A stretch of 46,872 bases of DNA, taken from Pseudomonas sp. AFG_SD02_1510_Pfu_092 (GTDB lineage Bacteria > Pseudomonadota > Gammaproteobacteria > Pseudomonadales > Pseudomonadaceae). The stretch lies in assembly GCF_003331055.1 (NCBI RefSeq), contig NZ_PUQD01000041.1, forward strand, positions 1-46,872, in the 5' to 3' direction. The notes below the pieces were generated by a model. That model was given only the letters and a program-made list of their open reading frames with translations. It ran no database searches and was not told where the DNA came from. How positions within the stretch are numbered: the first letter of the stretch is position 1; every line of letters begins with the position of its first letter. Position numbers and translations under genes: made by a program. Positions 1-8,487 of the stretch are shown piece after piece.

Positions 1-75
<75 letters not shown>

Positions 76-99
76 ATGGGCTGCACAGCAGCCCCAATT

Positions 100-975
100 T
101 CACAGATTGAAAGCCAGACGGTACTCGCCCGGTGTGGCCCCCATCGCTTGCCGGAACCGGTTGCTGAAATGGCTGGCACTGGCAAACCCGCACAACAGGG
201 CAATTTCCCCCAGCGGCATCACCCCCAGCCGCAACAGCTGGCAGGCCCGATGCAGCCGCCGCGCCAGCAAGTACTGGTGCGGCGGTAAGCCGAAACTGGC
301 GCGGAACATGCGCGCGAAATGGTATTCGGACAGGTTGCAGCGCAACGCCAGTTCACCCAGGGTGATCGGCAGGTCCAGGTGCGCTTCGATGTAATCGACC
401 AGTTGCCGACGCAGGTTCGGTGCCAGCCCGCCTTTCAGGCGCAGGCCCTGGCGCAGCCCGACCTGGTTGAGCAGCGCGTGGTCGACGATCTCGTGCGCCA
501 GGCTGCTGGCCAGCAAGCGCTCGCCAGGCTCGTCCCAGGCCAGGGTGATCAGCTGGCGAAAGCGCGTGGCCTGCTGCGGGTCCTCGAGAAAGGTCGCTTC
601 CTGCAATTGCAGCTCGCGCGGTTCGCGGTCGAGCAGGCGCACGCAGCCCAGGGCGAACTGCGCCTCGCTGACGTACAGATGGGCCAGGCGGATCGCGCCA
701 TTGACCACCCAGTTGGATTCCTGCCCGGCCGGCATCACGCAGAGCTTGCCGGGCGCGCCTTTGTCCGCCGGGCGCTGGCGGCGGAAGGTGCCGGTGCCGT
801 CGGCGATGTAGCACGACAGGGTGTGATGGCTGGGTGCCTGGTAGTCGCGGGCATCGTCACGGTTGCGCCACAACGCCGCCGCCAGCCCATCGCCCAGCTG
901 CGCACTCAGCTCCAGCCGCGCGTGGGGCGAGGCGTGCATGGCATTGAACACTTGTAGTTGGGTGAGTGGGGTCAT
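100..975 (-). CDS. AraC-family transcriptional regulator
   Basis: A 291-residue cytoplasmic DNA-binding regulator. The N-terminal 170 residues resemble a cupin-like sensor domain (SCYIADGTGTF, CVMPAGQ). The C-terminal 100 residues form the AraC/XylS double helix-turn-helix, with LGELALRCNLSEYHFARMF as the first helix pair and LGEIALLCGFASASHFSNRF as the second, ending in the usual GxxPGEYR signature. Length is normal for the family. The start ATG at 975 is the first in frame. The gene is divergent from the EamA transporter gene at 1240, which is its most likely local target, although a REP pair lies between them. The ligand is unknown. Confidence 0.9.
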   Translation of the reverse strand: MTPLTQLQVFNAMHASPHARLELSAQLGDGLAAALWRNRDDARDYQAPSHHTLSCYIADGTGTFRRQRPADKGAPGKLCVMPAGQESNWVVNGAIRLAHLYVSEAQFALGCVRLLDREPRELQLQEATFLEDPQQATRFRQLITLAWDEPGERLLASSLAHEIVDHALLNQVGLRQGLRLKGGLAPNLRRQLVDYIEAHLDLPITLGELALRCNLSEYHFARMFRASFGLPPHQYLLARRLHRACQLLRLGVMPLGEIALLCGFASASHFSNRFRQAMGATPGEYRLAFNL

Positions 976-1239
976 GGGCGGTTCCTCTTGCCTGCCATGC
1001 TACTGCGCCTTGCGCTGGCTTACAGCTACCGGCAGGACAAATGCGCAAGTTTGTGCAAGCGCGTGGTGGCCCGGCAGGGGAACACTGACCTGCCTCGGCG
1101 AGGGCTGCGCCCTCGATTCGCGGGTGAACCCGCTCCCACAGGGACTGCGCCAGCCTTGCAAGCGGCGCAGTCCCTGTAGGAGCGGGTTCACCCGCGAAGC
1201 GCCGGGCACCGATCTTGAAAGGCCCAAGGAACCGTCGCC
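976..1239. other. Intergenic region between divergent araC-type and EamA genes
   Basis: 264 bp of noncoding DNA that must hold the promoters for both divergent genes. The only structure I can see is the convergent REP pair at 1116-1200. No convincing promoter hexamers were picked out by eye. Confidence 0.6.
1116..1200. repeat. Convergent REP pair
   Basis: Left arm 1116-1151 and right arm 1164-1200 are inverted copies of about 35 bp with one internal mismatch, separated by 12 bp. Each contains the core TTCGCGGGTGAACCCGCTCC followed by a CCACAGGG-type tail. This is the P. putida-type REP element, found only between genes in this window. Confidence 0.9.
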
Positions 1240-2142
1240 ATGAACCTGTCACTCTACCTGCTCACCGTCCTGATCTGGGGCACCACCTGGATCGCCCTGA
1301 AACTCCAGCTGGGCGTGGTCGCCATTCCGGTCTCGATCGTTTACCGCTTCGCCCTGGCCGGCCTGATCCTGTTCGTCTTCCTGCTGCTCACCCGCCGCCT
1401 GCAACCGATGAACCGGCGTGGTCACCAGATCTGCCTGGCTCAAGGCCTGTGCCTGTTCTGCGTCAACTTCATCTGCTTCCTCAGTGCCAGCCAGTGGATC
1501 GCCAGCGGGCTGATCGCCGTGGTGTTCTCCACGGCCACCCTGTGGAACGCACTCAATGCGCGAATCTTCTTCGGCCAGAAGATCGCCAGCAACGTGCTGG
1601 GCGGCGGCGCGCTGGGCTTGTTCGGCCTGGGCCTGCTGTTCTGGCCGGAGCTGGCCCACCATTCGGCCAGCCGCGAAACGCTGTATGGCCTAGGCCTGGC
1701 CTTGCTCGGCACGCTGTGCTTCTCGGCGGGCAACCTGCTGTCGAGCATGCAGCAGAAGGCTGGGCTGCGGCCCATGACCACCAATGCCTGGGGCATGGCC
1801 TACGGGGCGGCGATGCTGGCGGTGTTCTGCGTGGTCAGCGGCGTACCGTTCAGTGTGGAGTGGAACGTGCGGTATATCGGCTCGCTGCTGTATCTGGTGG
1901 TTCCCGGTTCGGTGATTGCCTTCACCGCCTACCTGACCTTGGTCGGGCGCATGGGGCCGGAGCGGGCAGCGTATTGCACGGTGCTGTTCCCGCTGGTGGC
2001 GTTGAACGTGTCGGCGGTGGCCGAGGGCTATCAGTGGACGGCGCCGGCGTTGCTGGGGCTGGTGGCGGTGATGGCGGGGAATGTGCTGGTGTTTCGCAAG
2101 CCGCGAGCCAGGGTGCCCGGGGTGGTAGTGGCAGCCAAGTAG
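1240..2142 (+). CDS. EamA/DMT-family transporter (RhaT-like permease)
   Basis: A 300-residue inner-membrane protein made of about ten hydrophobic helices in two EamA repeats. The N-terminal signature YLLTVLIWGTTWIALKLQ is the typical WGxxW start of the drug/metabolite transporter superfamily. The second half shows the expected VPGSVIAFTAYLTLV and ALNVSAVAEG segments. Members export amino acids, metabolites or drugs; the substrate cannot be read from sequence. The ATG at 1240 starts directly on the conserved first helix. It is divergently placed from the AraC regulator and followed by a REP pair, so it is probably monocistronic. Confidence 0.9.
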   Translation: MNLSLYLLTVLIWGTTWIALKLQLGVVAIPVSIVYRFALAGLILFVFLLLTRRLQPMNRRGHQICLAQGLCLFCVNFICFLSASQWIASGLIAVVFSTATLWNALNARIFFGQKIASNVLGGGALGLFGLGLLFWPELAHHSASRETLYGLGLALLGTLCFSAGNLLSSMQQKAGLRPMTTNAWGMAYGAAMLAVFCVVSGVPFSVEWNVRYIGSLLYLVVPGSVIAFTAYLTLVGRMGPERAAYCTVLFPLVALNVSAVAEGYQWTAPALLGLVAVMAGNVLVFRKPRARVPGVVVAAK

Positions 2143-2161
2143 GTACTGGATTGCCTACACT

Positions 2162-2240
2162 GGCCTCTTCGCGGGCATGCCCGCTCCCACAGTTACAGCG
2201 TTGCAATACTTGTGGGAGCGGGCGCGCCCGCGAAAGGGCC
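2162..2240. repeat. Convergent REP pair
   Basis: Inverted arms GGCCTCTTCGCGGGCATGCC... (2162-2192) and its counterpart (2211-2240) lie between the convergent ends of the EamA gene and the dehydrogenase gene, where they could act as a bidirectional transcription stop. Confidence 0.88.
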
Positions 2241-2261
2241 GGTGCAGGTTACAAAGGTATA

Positions 2262-3236
2262 TCAGCCCTTCCACACCTGCGGGTTCACCAGGTCCCGTGG
2301 CCGCTCACCCAGCAGCGCCGCGCGCAGGTTGTCGATGGCCCGGTTGGCCATGGCTTCGCGGGTTTCGGCGGTGGCCGAGCCGATGTGCGGCAAGGTCAGG
2401 GCGTTGGGCAGCTTGAACAGCGGTGAATCGCTCAGCGGCTCTTTCTCGTACACATCCAGGCCGGCTCCGCGAATGGTGCCGCTCTGCAGTGCCTCGACCA
2501 GCGCCGCCTCGTCCACCACCGGCCCGCGGGCGATGTTGATCAGGAACGCGCTCGGCTTCATCAGCTTCAGCTCGCGGGTGCTGATCAACTTGCGCGTAGC
2601 AGCCGACAGCGGCACCACGATGCACACGAAGTCCGCTTCGGCCAGCAGTTGCTCCAGGCTGCGGAACTGCGCGCCCAGCTCTTGTTCCAGCGCGGCCTTG
2701 CGGCTGTTGCCGCTGTACAGGATCGGCATGTTGAAACCGAAGCGGCCACGGCGCGCCACGGCAGCGCCGATATTGCCCATGCCGACGATGCCCAGGGTCT
2801 TGCCGTGCACGTCGCTGCCGAAATGCGCCGGGCCCACCGTGGCCTGCCAGTTGCCGGCCTTGGTCCAGGCATCCAGCTCGGCAGTGCGCCGGGCGCAACC
2901 CATGATCAGCGAGAAGCCCAGGTCGGCAGTGCTTTCGGTGAGTACATCGGGGGTGTTGGTCAGGGCGATGCCGCGTTCGTTGAAGTAGTCCAGGTCATAG
3001 TTGTCGTAACCGACCGATACGCTGGACACCACCTCCAGCCTGGCCGCGCCTTCGAGCTGGGCACGGCCGAGCTTGCGGCCCACGCCGATCAGGCCGTGCG
3101 CCTCGGGCAGCGCTTCGTTGAACTGGGCGTTGATGTCGCCGAGCTTGGGGTTGGGCAGGACCACGTTGAAGTCTTGCTGCAGGCGCTCGGCCATGGCCGG
3201 GGTGATGCGGCTGAAGGCCAGGACGGTCTTTTTCAT
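2262..3236 (-). CDS. D-isomer-specific 2-hydroxyacid dehydrogenase (GhrB-like)
   Basis: A 324-residue cytoplasmic NAD(P)-dependent oxidoreductase, the length of GhrB-type glyoxylate/hydroxypyruvate/2-ketogluconate reductases. The Rossmann motif GMGNIG lies at residues 152-157. The catalytic triad positions of the family are visible: Arg in NIARGPV (237), Glu in DVYEKEP (about 266) and His in LPHIGSAT (284). I chose the ATG at 3236 (MKKTVLAF) because the longer frame runs back into a REP element. A REP pair separates it from the LysR gene transcribed the same way. Reduction of glyoxylate, hydroxypyruvate or 2-ketogluconate is plausible; which one is inference. Confidence 0.92.
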   Translation of the reverse strand: MKKTVLAFSRITPAMAERLQQDFNVVLPNPKLGDINAQFNEALPEAHGLIGVGRKLGRAQLEGAARLEVVSSVSVGYDNYDLDYFNERGIALTNTPDVLTESTADLGFSLIMGCARRTAELDAWTKAGNWQATVGPAHFGSDVHGKTLGIVGMGNIGAAVARRGRFGFNMPILYSGNSRKAALEQELGAQFRSLEQLLAEADFVCIVVPLSAATRKLISTRELKLMKPSAFLINIARGPVVDEAALVEALQSGTIRGAGLDVYEKEPLSDSPLFKLPNALTLPHIGSATAETREAMANRAIDNLRAALLGERPRDLVNPQVWKG

Positions 3237-3271
3237 CGGGCTACTTCTCTGCAAGGCGGTTGGGCGGTGGT

Positions 3272-3364
3272 GGCCTCTTCGCGGGTAAACCCGCTCCCAC
3301 AGGGATTGCATTGGCCTGAGGGCAGCGCTGTACCTGTGGGAGCGGGTTTACCCGCGAAGAGGCC
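3272..3364. repeat. Convergent REP pair
   Basis: Inverted arms of about 30 bp with the GGCCTCTTCGCGGGTAAACC core and its reverse complement lie between the LysR gene and the downstream dehydrogenase gene. Confidence 0.9.
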
Positions 3365-3414
3365 AACAATGGTTAGCAACCTACCATTGTCCGCCCCCGC
3401 AATGCAGCAGCTTT

Positions 3415-4362
3415 TTAATTGGCGATCAGCACCTGATGGGTTTTCAGGTCTGCCTCGTGCGCCGCGAGGATCTCTGGCAGCGAATTGCGCAGGTACTCGA
3501 CCCAGGTCTTGATCTTGGCATCCAGGTACTGCCGCGACGGGTAGATGGCATACAGGTTCAGCTCCTGCAGGCGGTACTCGGGCAGCACCCGCACCAGGCT
3601 GCCGTCACGCAGGCCGTCGATGGCCGCATAGATCGGCAACACCCCCACACCCATGCCGCTGCGAATCGCGGTCTTCATGGCATCGGCGGTGTTGACCATG
3701 AACGGCGAGCTGGTGATGTTGACCATCTCCTGGCCCTCGGGGCCGTCGAACAGCCACTTTTCCAGCGGGATCACCGGGCTGACCATGCGCAGGCAGGCGT
3801 GCTTGAGCAGGTCGGCGGGCTTGTGCGCCACACCGTGGCGGGCAATGTAGGCGGGCGAGGCGCAGACGATGCTGTAGGTGATGCCCAGGCGCTGCGACAC
3901 GAACCCCGAGTCGGGCAGTTCGGTGGCCAGCACGATGGACACGTCATAGCCTTCGTCGAGCAGGTCAGGCACGCGGTTGGCCATGGTCAGGTCGAAGGTC
4001 ACATCCGGGTGCGATTCGCGGTAACGGGCGATGGCATCGACCACGAAGTGCTGGCCGACGCCGGTCATCGAGTGCACCTTCAATTGCCCGGCCGGGCGGG
4101 CGTGGGCGTCGCTGGCCTCGGCCTCGGCTTCTTCCACATAGGTAAGAATCTGTTCGCAACGCATCAGGTAGCGCTTGCCGGCTTCGGTCAGGGCGATGCG
4201 GCGGGTGGTGCGGTTGAGCAGCCTCGTTTGCAGATGGGCTTCCAGGTTGGAGACCGCCCGCGACACGTTCGCGGTGGTCGTATCCAGTTGCCCCGCGGCA
4301 GCGGTGAAGCTGCCAAGCTGGGCGACGCAACTGAAAGCACGCATGTTTTGCAGGGTGTCCAT
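3415..4362 (-). CDS. LysR-family transcriptional regulator
   Basis: A 315-residue LysR-type regulator. The winged helix-turn-helix is at residues 1-60 (MRAFSCVAQLGSFTAAAGQL, then SRAVSNLEAHLQTRLLNRTT). The periplasmic-binding-like effector domain spans about 90-300 and belongs to the CrgA/DsdC-like subgroup by its GQLKVHSMTG linker. Length is normal. It is divergent from the efflux operon beginning at 4554, with a 191-bp shared control region, which is the classic arrangement of a LysR activator and its target (compare AaeR with aaeXAB). I infer that it controls that operon in response to an aromatic acid or a similar compound. Confidence 0.92.
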   Translation of the reverse strand: MDTLQNMRAFSCVAQLGSFTAAAGQLDTTTANVSRAVSNLEAHLQTRLLNRTTRRIALTEAGKRYLMRCEQILTYVEEAEAEASDAHARPAGQLKVHSMTGVGQHFVVDAIARYRESHPDVTFDLTMANRVPDLLDEGYDVSIVLATELPDSGFVSQRLGITYSIVCASPAYIARHGVAHKPADLLKHACLRMVSPVIPLEKWLFDGPEGQEMVNITSSPFMVNTADAMKTAIRSGMGVGVLPIYAAIDGLRDGSLVRVLPEYRLQELNLYAIYPSRQYLDAKIKTWVEYLRNSLPEILAAHEADLKTHQVLIAN

Positions 4363-4553
4363 GGGTCACTCTCGATCTAGAGGACAAAATTGTGTCACGA
4401 AGTAACGTAAAAGAGCGGAAAAGTTGCCTTCGACCAAAGGCGGATTATCGCTGTTTTGGTAACAAAGATTCGCAGGAATCCACGCTTATCGCCAGTGCCG
4501 CCGCCCCCTAGAATTGCCCGGCCCCTTCACCTCTGCCTCGGGATATCGCAGCT

Positions 4554-6083
4554 GTGCCGCGTCGCATCATCAGAGCGCTCAATGCGTTCAGTGCCTGTGC
4601 CCTTGCCCTCACCTTGAGCGGCTGTATCGGAACCTGGGGCATTGCCCCGCAAAGCAAGACGCTGCAAGCCAACTCCCTGAGCACCGACGCGGCCATCCGC
4701 GCAGCCGCCACCGACGCCCACTGGCCGGACCAGCAGTGGTGGCAGGCCTATGGCGACCCGCAACTGGACCGTTGGGTGGCCCTGGCCATGGCCGGCAGCC
4801 CGAGCCTGGCCATGGCGGCGGCACGGGTGCGTGAAGCCAAGGCCATGGCCGGCGTGATCGAATCGGCAGAAAAGCTTCAGGCCGATGGCCAGGTCACGCT
4901 CAAGCGGCACAACTGGCCTGAAGACCAGTTCTACGGCCCTGGCGCGTTGTCGGGCGCCAACACCTGGGACAACAACGCCGCCATCGGCTTCAGCTACGCG
5001 CTCGACCTGTGGGGCCGCGAGCGCAATGCCAGCGAGCAGGCCGTTGACCAGGCACACATGAGCGTCGCCGAGGCCCGCCAGGCACAGCTCGAGCTGCAGA
5101 ACAACGTGGTGCGCGCCTACATCCAGCTGAGCCTGCACTTCGCCCGGCGCGATATCGTCAAGGCCCAGCTGCAGCAGCAGGAACAGATCCTGGCCCTGGC
5201 CAAGCGCCGCCTGGAGGCTGGCATCGGCACCCATTTCGAAGTCAGTCAGGCCGAAGCGCCGCTGCCGGAAACCCACCGCCAGCTCGACAGCCTCGATGAA
5301 GACATCGCCCTGACCCGCAACCAGCTGGCCGCGCTGGCCGGCAAGGGGCCGGGCGAGGGCGCGCAGTTGCAGCGGCCGAGCCTGGCCCTGGCCGCGCCGT
5401 TGAAACTGCCGTCGAACCTGCCCGCCGAACTGGTCGGCCAGCGCCCCGATGTGGTCGCCAGCCGCTGGCAGGTGGCCGCGCAGGCGCGGGGTATCGACGT
5501 CGCCCACGCCGGCTTCTTCCCCAATGTCGACCTGGTCGGCAGCCTTGGTTTCATGGCGACCGGTGGTGGCCCGCTGGAGTTTCTGACCGGGCGCAAGTTC
5601 AACTACAACGTCGGCCCGGCCATCAGCCTGCCGATCTTCGACGGTGGCCGCCTGCGCTCCCAGCTGGGCGTGGCCTCGGCCGGCTATGACATTGCCGTGG
5701 CGCACTACAACCAGACCGTGGTCGGCGCGTTGAAGAACATCTCCGACCAGCTGATCCGCCGCGAGTCGATGAAGCAACAAGCGCACTTCGCCGCCGAATC
5801 GGTCGCCGCCGCACAGAAAACCTACGACATCGCCATGGTCGCCTTCCAGCGTGGCCTCACCGACTACCTCGAAGTGCTCAACGCGCAGACCCTGCTGTTC
5901 CGCCAGCAACAGGTGCAGCAGCAGGTGCAAGCGGCCCGCCTTGGCGCCCATGCCGAGCTGGTCACCGCCTTGGGTGGCGGCCTGCAGGCCGGCCAGGATG
6001 TACCGCCGCAGCAGCGCCAGGCGGCGCCGAAAACCCCGGCCAGCCTGGCCATTTTCGACCAGCAGCCGGATAACGCCGAATGA
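4554..6083 (+). CDS. Outer-membrane efflux lipoprotein, NodT/OprM family
   Basis: A 509-residue TolC-like outer-membrane factor. It begins with GTG at 4554 and shows a lipoprotein signal with lipobox LTLSGC (Cys24). Two OEP repeats follow, with the family features WWQAYGDPQLD, SYALDLWGRERNA, the LP.LPAELVGQRPDVVASRW motif near the middle and a VGPAISLPIFDGGRLRSQL stretch in the second repeat. It forms the outer-membrane channel for the pump encoded next. Its stop overlaps the next start by 4 bp (ATGA), so the genes are translationally coupled. The ribosome-binding site before the GTG is weak (GGGA about 10 bp upstream). Confidence 0.93.
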   Translation: MPRRIIRALNAFSACALALTLSGCIGTWGIAPQSKTLQANSLSTDAAIRAAATDAHWPDQQWWQAYGDPQLDRWVALAMAGSPSLAMAAARVREAKAMAGVIESAEKLQADGQVTLKRHNWPEDQFYGPGALSGANTWDNNAAIGFSYALDLWGRERNASEQAVDQAHMSVAEARQAQLELQNNVVRAYIQLSLHFARRDIVKAQLQQQEQILALAKRRLEAGIGTHFEVSQAEAPLPETHRQLDSLDEDIALTRNQLAALAGKGPGEGAQLQRPSLALAAPLKLPSNLPAELVGQRPDVVASRWQVAAQARGIDVAHAGFFPNVDLVGSLGFMATGGGPLEFLTGRKFNYNVGPAISLPIFDGGRLRSQLGVASAGYDIAVAHYNQTVVGALKNISDQLIRRESMKQQAHFAAESVAAAQKTYDIAMVAFQRGLTDYLEVLNAQTLLFRQQQVQQQVQAARLGAHAELVTALGGGLQAGQDVPPQQRQAAPKTPASLAIFDQQPDNAE

Positions 6084-8257
6084 GCACTTCCAGTTTGCCC
6101 GTGCGCTGGTTGCAAAGCCTGGAATGGCGCCGGGGCTTCTTTGCCTGGGCGCGCACCGACGGGGTCACCTGGGTGTATATCTTCAAGGTGCTGGCCGCAG
6201 CGTTCATCACCCTGTGGCTGGCCATGCGCCTGGAGTTGCCGCAACCGCGCACGGCGATGATCACCGTGTTCATCGTCATGCAGCCGCAAAGCGGGCACGT
6301 GTTCGCCAAGAGCTTCTACCGGGTGCTTGGTACCTTGGCCGGCTCGGCGATGATGGTGGCGCTGATCGCCATCTTCCCGCAGAACACCGAGCTGTTCCTG
6401 CCCAGCCTGGCCTTGTGGGTGGGCCTGTGCTCGGCCGGGGCCATGCGCTACCGCACGTTCCGCGCCTATGGCTTCGTGCTGGCCGGCTACACCGCGGCAA
6501 TGATCGGCCTGCCGGTGCTGCAACACCCCGACCAGGCGTTCATGGCAGCGGTATGGCGGGTGCTGGAGATTGCCTTGGGCATTCTGGTATCGACCTTCGT
6601 CAGCGCCGCGATCCTGCCGCAGTCGGCCAGTGCCGCCATGCGCAACGCCCTGTACCAGCGCTTTGGCGTGTTCGCCGGGGTGGTGGTGGAGGCCTTGCGT
6701 GGCGACAGCCAGCGCGACCGCTTCGAAACCAGCAACGTGCGCTTCGTCGCCGAGGCGGTGGGCCTGGAGAGCCTGCGCAACGTTACCGCCTTCGAAGACC
6801 CGCACATGCGCCGCCGCTCTGGCCGCCTGGTCCGCATGAACAGCGAGTTCATGGCCATCACCACCCGTTTCAATGCCTTGCATCGGTTGCTGGAGCGCCT
6901 GCGCGCGCGTGGCCCGCTGCAGATCGTCAGCGCCATCGAGCCGGGCCTGAATACCTTGGTGGAGCTGCTGCAGCCCTACGTCGGCCGGGCGCTGACCGAC
7001 GCCGATGCACTGCGCCTGACGCTGGAGTTGGCCGCCTACAAGGAAGGCCTGCAGGCACAGGTGCGCGGGTTGCGTGCCGAGTACCTGGCGACCGACCCCA
7101 GCGACGCCGACCTGCTCGACTTCCACACGGCCTTCGAGCTGCTGTACCGCTTCGTCGACGAGATGTTCAGCTACGCCGAAACCCACGCCTCGCTGGCCGC
7201 GCACAGGCACGAGCGTGAGCAGTGGGACGAGCCCTACGTGGCGCAGACCAGCTGGCTGGTATCGCTGGCCGCCGGGGTGCGCGCCTCGGCGGTGCTGTTG
7301 CTGCTGGGCAGCTACTGGCTGCTCAGCGACTGGCCCAGCGGCGCCATGATGACCTTGATCGCGACGGTCACCGTGGGCCTTTCGGCGGCTTCGCCGAACC
7401 CCAAGCGCATGTCGTTCCAGATGGCGTGCGGCACCGCCATCGGCGCTTTCGTCGGCTTCTTCGAAACGTTCTTCGTGTTCCCCTGGATCGACGGTTTCGC
7501 GCTGCTGTGCATGGTGCTGGCGCCGGTGTTCGTGCTTGGCGCGTTCCTTTCGTCGCGCCCGGCTTATGCCGGCTACGGTGTCGGCCTGCTGGTGTTCTTC
7601 GCCATTGGTTCGGTGCCGAACAACCTCACCGTGTATGACCCGTACAGCTTCATCAACGACTACATCGGCATGATCATCGGCATGTTCGTTTGCGCTGCTG
7701 CCGGGGCGATCATCCTGCCGCCGAACAGCCGCTGGTTGTGGAGCCGCCTGGAGCAGGAATTGCGCGAGCAGGTGCTGTTCGCCATCAGCGGCCGCCTGCG
7801 CGGCATCGGCACGGCCTTCGAAAGCCGCACCCGCGATCTGCTGCACCAGGCCTATGGCCTGGCCGCCGGCAAGCCGCAGGTGCAGAGCCAGTTGATGGGC
7901 TGGATGTTCACCGTGCTGGAAGTTGGCCACGCCATCATCGAGCTGCGCAAGGAGCAGGCCCGCGCACCGGTGCACCCGGCCTACGCCGAGTCGCAAGCGT
8001 GGCGCCAGGCGATTCGCGTCATGGGCCGCGCCCTGGCGCGGCTGTTCCTGCAACCCAGTGCCAGCAACCATGAGCGCGCCCTGGTCGCGGTGGACCACGC
8101 CATTGCCCGCGTGCAGGCCACCGACGAGCCCTTCGCCCGGCACTTCGACACCTCGGTGCTGCGCCGCGTGCAGAGCTACTTGCACTTCATCCGTTCTTCC
8201 CTGCTCGACCCACAGTCGCCGCTGGCCCCGGCGAAAGGACTGCACAGTGCTCAGTAA
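6080..8257 (+). CDS. FUSC-family inner-membrane efflux pump (AaeB-like)
   Basis: A 725-residue inner-membrane protein with two membrane blocks: about residues 30-180 (several helices, ending near LEIALGILVSTFVSAAILPQ) and about 390-560 (ASAVLLLLGSYWLL onward). A cytoplasmic stretch follows each block. This is the fusaric acid resistance/AaeB architecture, known for export of aromatic carboxylic acids or fusaric acid. It sits in an operon with an outer-membrane factor upstream and DUF1656 and HlyD genes downstream, that is, every part of an AaeXAB-type pump plus its own outer-membrane channel. The substrate is inferred only from the family. Confidence 0.94.
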   Translation: MSTSSLPVRWLQSLEWRRGFFAWARTDGVTWVYIFKVLAAAFITLWLAMRLELPQPRTAMITVFIVMQPQSGHVFAKSFYRVLGTLAGSAMMVALIAIFPQNTELFLPSLALWVGLCSAGAMRYRTFRAYGFVLAGYTAAMIGLPVLQHPDQAFMAAVWRVLEIALGILVSTFVSAAILPQSASAAMRNALYQRFGVFAGVVVEALRGDSQRDRFETSNVRFVAEAVGLESLRNVTAFEDPHMRRRSGRLVRMNSEFMAITTRFNALHRLLERLRARGPLQIVSAIEPGLNTLVELLQPYVGRALTDADALRLTLELAAYKEGLQAQVRGLRAEYLATDPSDADLLDFHTAFELLYRFVDEMFSYAETHASLAAHRHEREQWDEPYVAQTSWLVSLAAGVRASAVLLLLGSYWLLSDWPSGAMMTLIATVTVGLSAASPNPKRMSFQMACGTAIGAFVGFFETFFVFPWIDGFALLCMVLAPVFVLGAFLSSRPAYAGYGVGLLVFFAIGSVPNNLTVYDPYSFINDYIGMIIGMFVCAAAGAIILPPNSRWLWSRLEQELREQVLFAISGRLRGIGTAFESRTRDLLHQAYGLAAGKPQVQSQLMGWMFTVLEVGHAIIELRKEQARAPVHPAYAESQAWRQAIRVMGRALARLFLQPSASNHERALVAVDHAIARVQATDEPFARHFDTSVLRRVQSYLHFIRSSLLDPQSPLAPAKGLHSAQ

Positions 8258-8477
8258 AACCATGCTCCCTGAAATCATGCCCCGTGAAATCGCCTTCCAT
8301 GGCGTGTACATGCCCACCATGACCCTGATGTTCCTGTTTGCCCTGGGCCTGGCCTGGGGCCTGGACCGGTTCATCGCCAGCCATGATGGCTACCGCTTCT
8401 TCTGGCACCCGGCGTTGCTGCGCCTGAGCCTGTTCGTCTGCCTGTTCGGCGCCCTGGCGCTGTCGCTCTACTGGTGA
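8247..8477 (+). CDS. DUF1656 small membrane protein (AaeX-like)
   Basis: A 76-residue protein with two hydrophobic helices (TLMFLFALGLAWGLDRF and LLRLSLFVCLFGALALSLYW) and the DUF1656 N-terminal signature MPREIAFHGVYMP. AaeX-like proteins are always found beside AaeA/AaeB pumps; their role is not settled. I place the start at GTG 8247, overlapping the FUSC stop by 11 bp, because GAAAGGAC lies 6 bp upstream; an ATG at 8262 would give 71 residues. The HlyD gene starts 10 bp after its stop. Confidence 0.88.
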   Translation: MLSKTMLPEIMPREIAFHGVYMPTMTLMFLFALGLAWGLDRFIASHDGYRFFWHPALLRLSLFVCLFGALALSLYW

Positions 8478-8487
8478 GAATCCTTCG

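Noticed and set aside
4363..4553. LysR-type T-N11-A box in the divergent region
   Set aside because: Several weak matches are possible in this sequence and none has clear dyad symmetry, so no site is reported.
5864..8374. 836-residue open frame on the minus strand
   Set aside because: It is antisense to the FUSC, outer-membrane factor and DUF1656 genes. Composition is His/Gln/Gly/Arg-rich as expected of a shadow frame in high-GC DNA, and no domain is visible.
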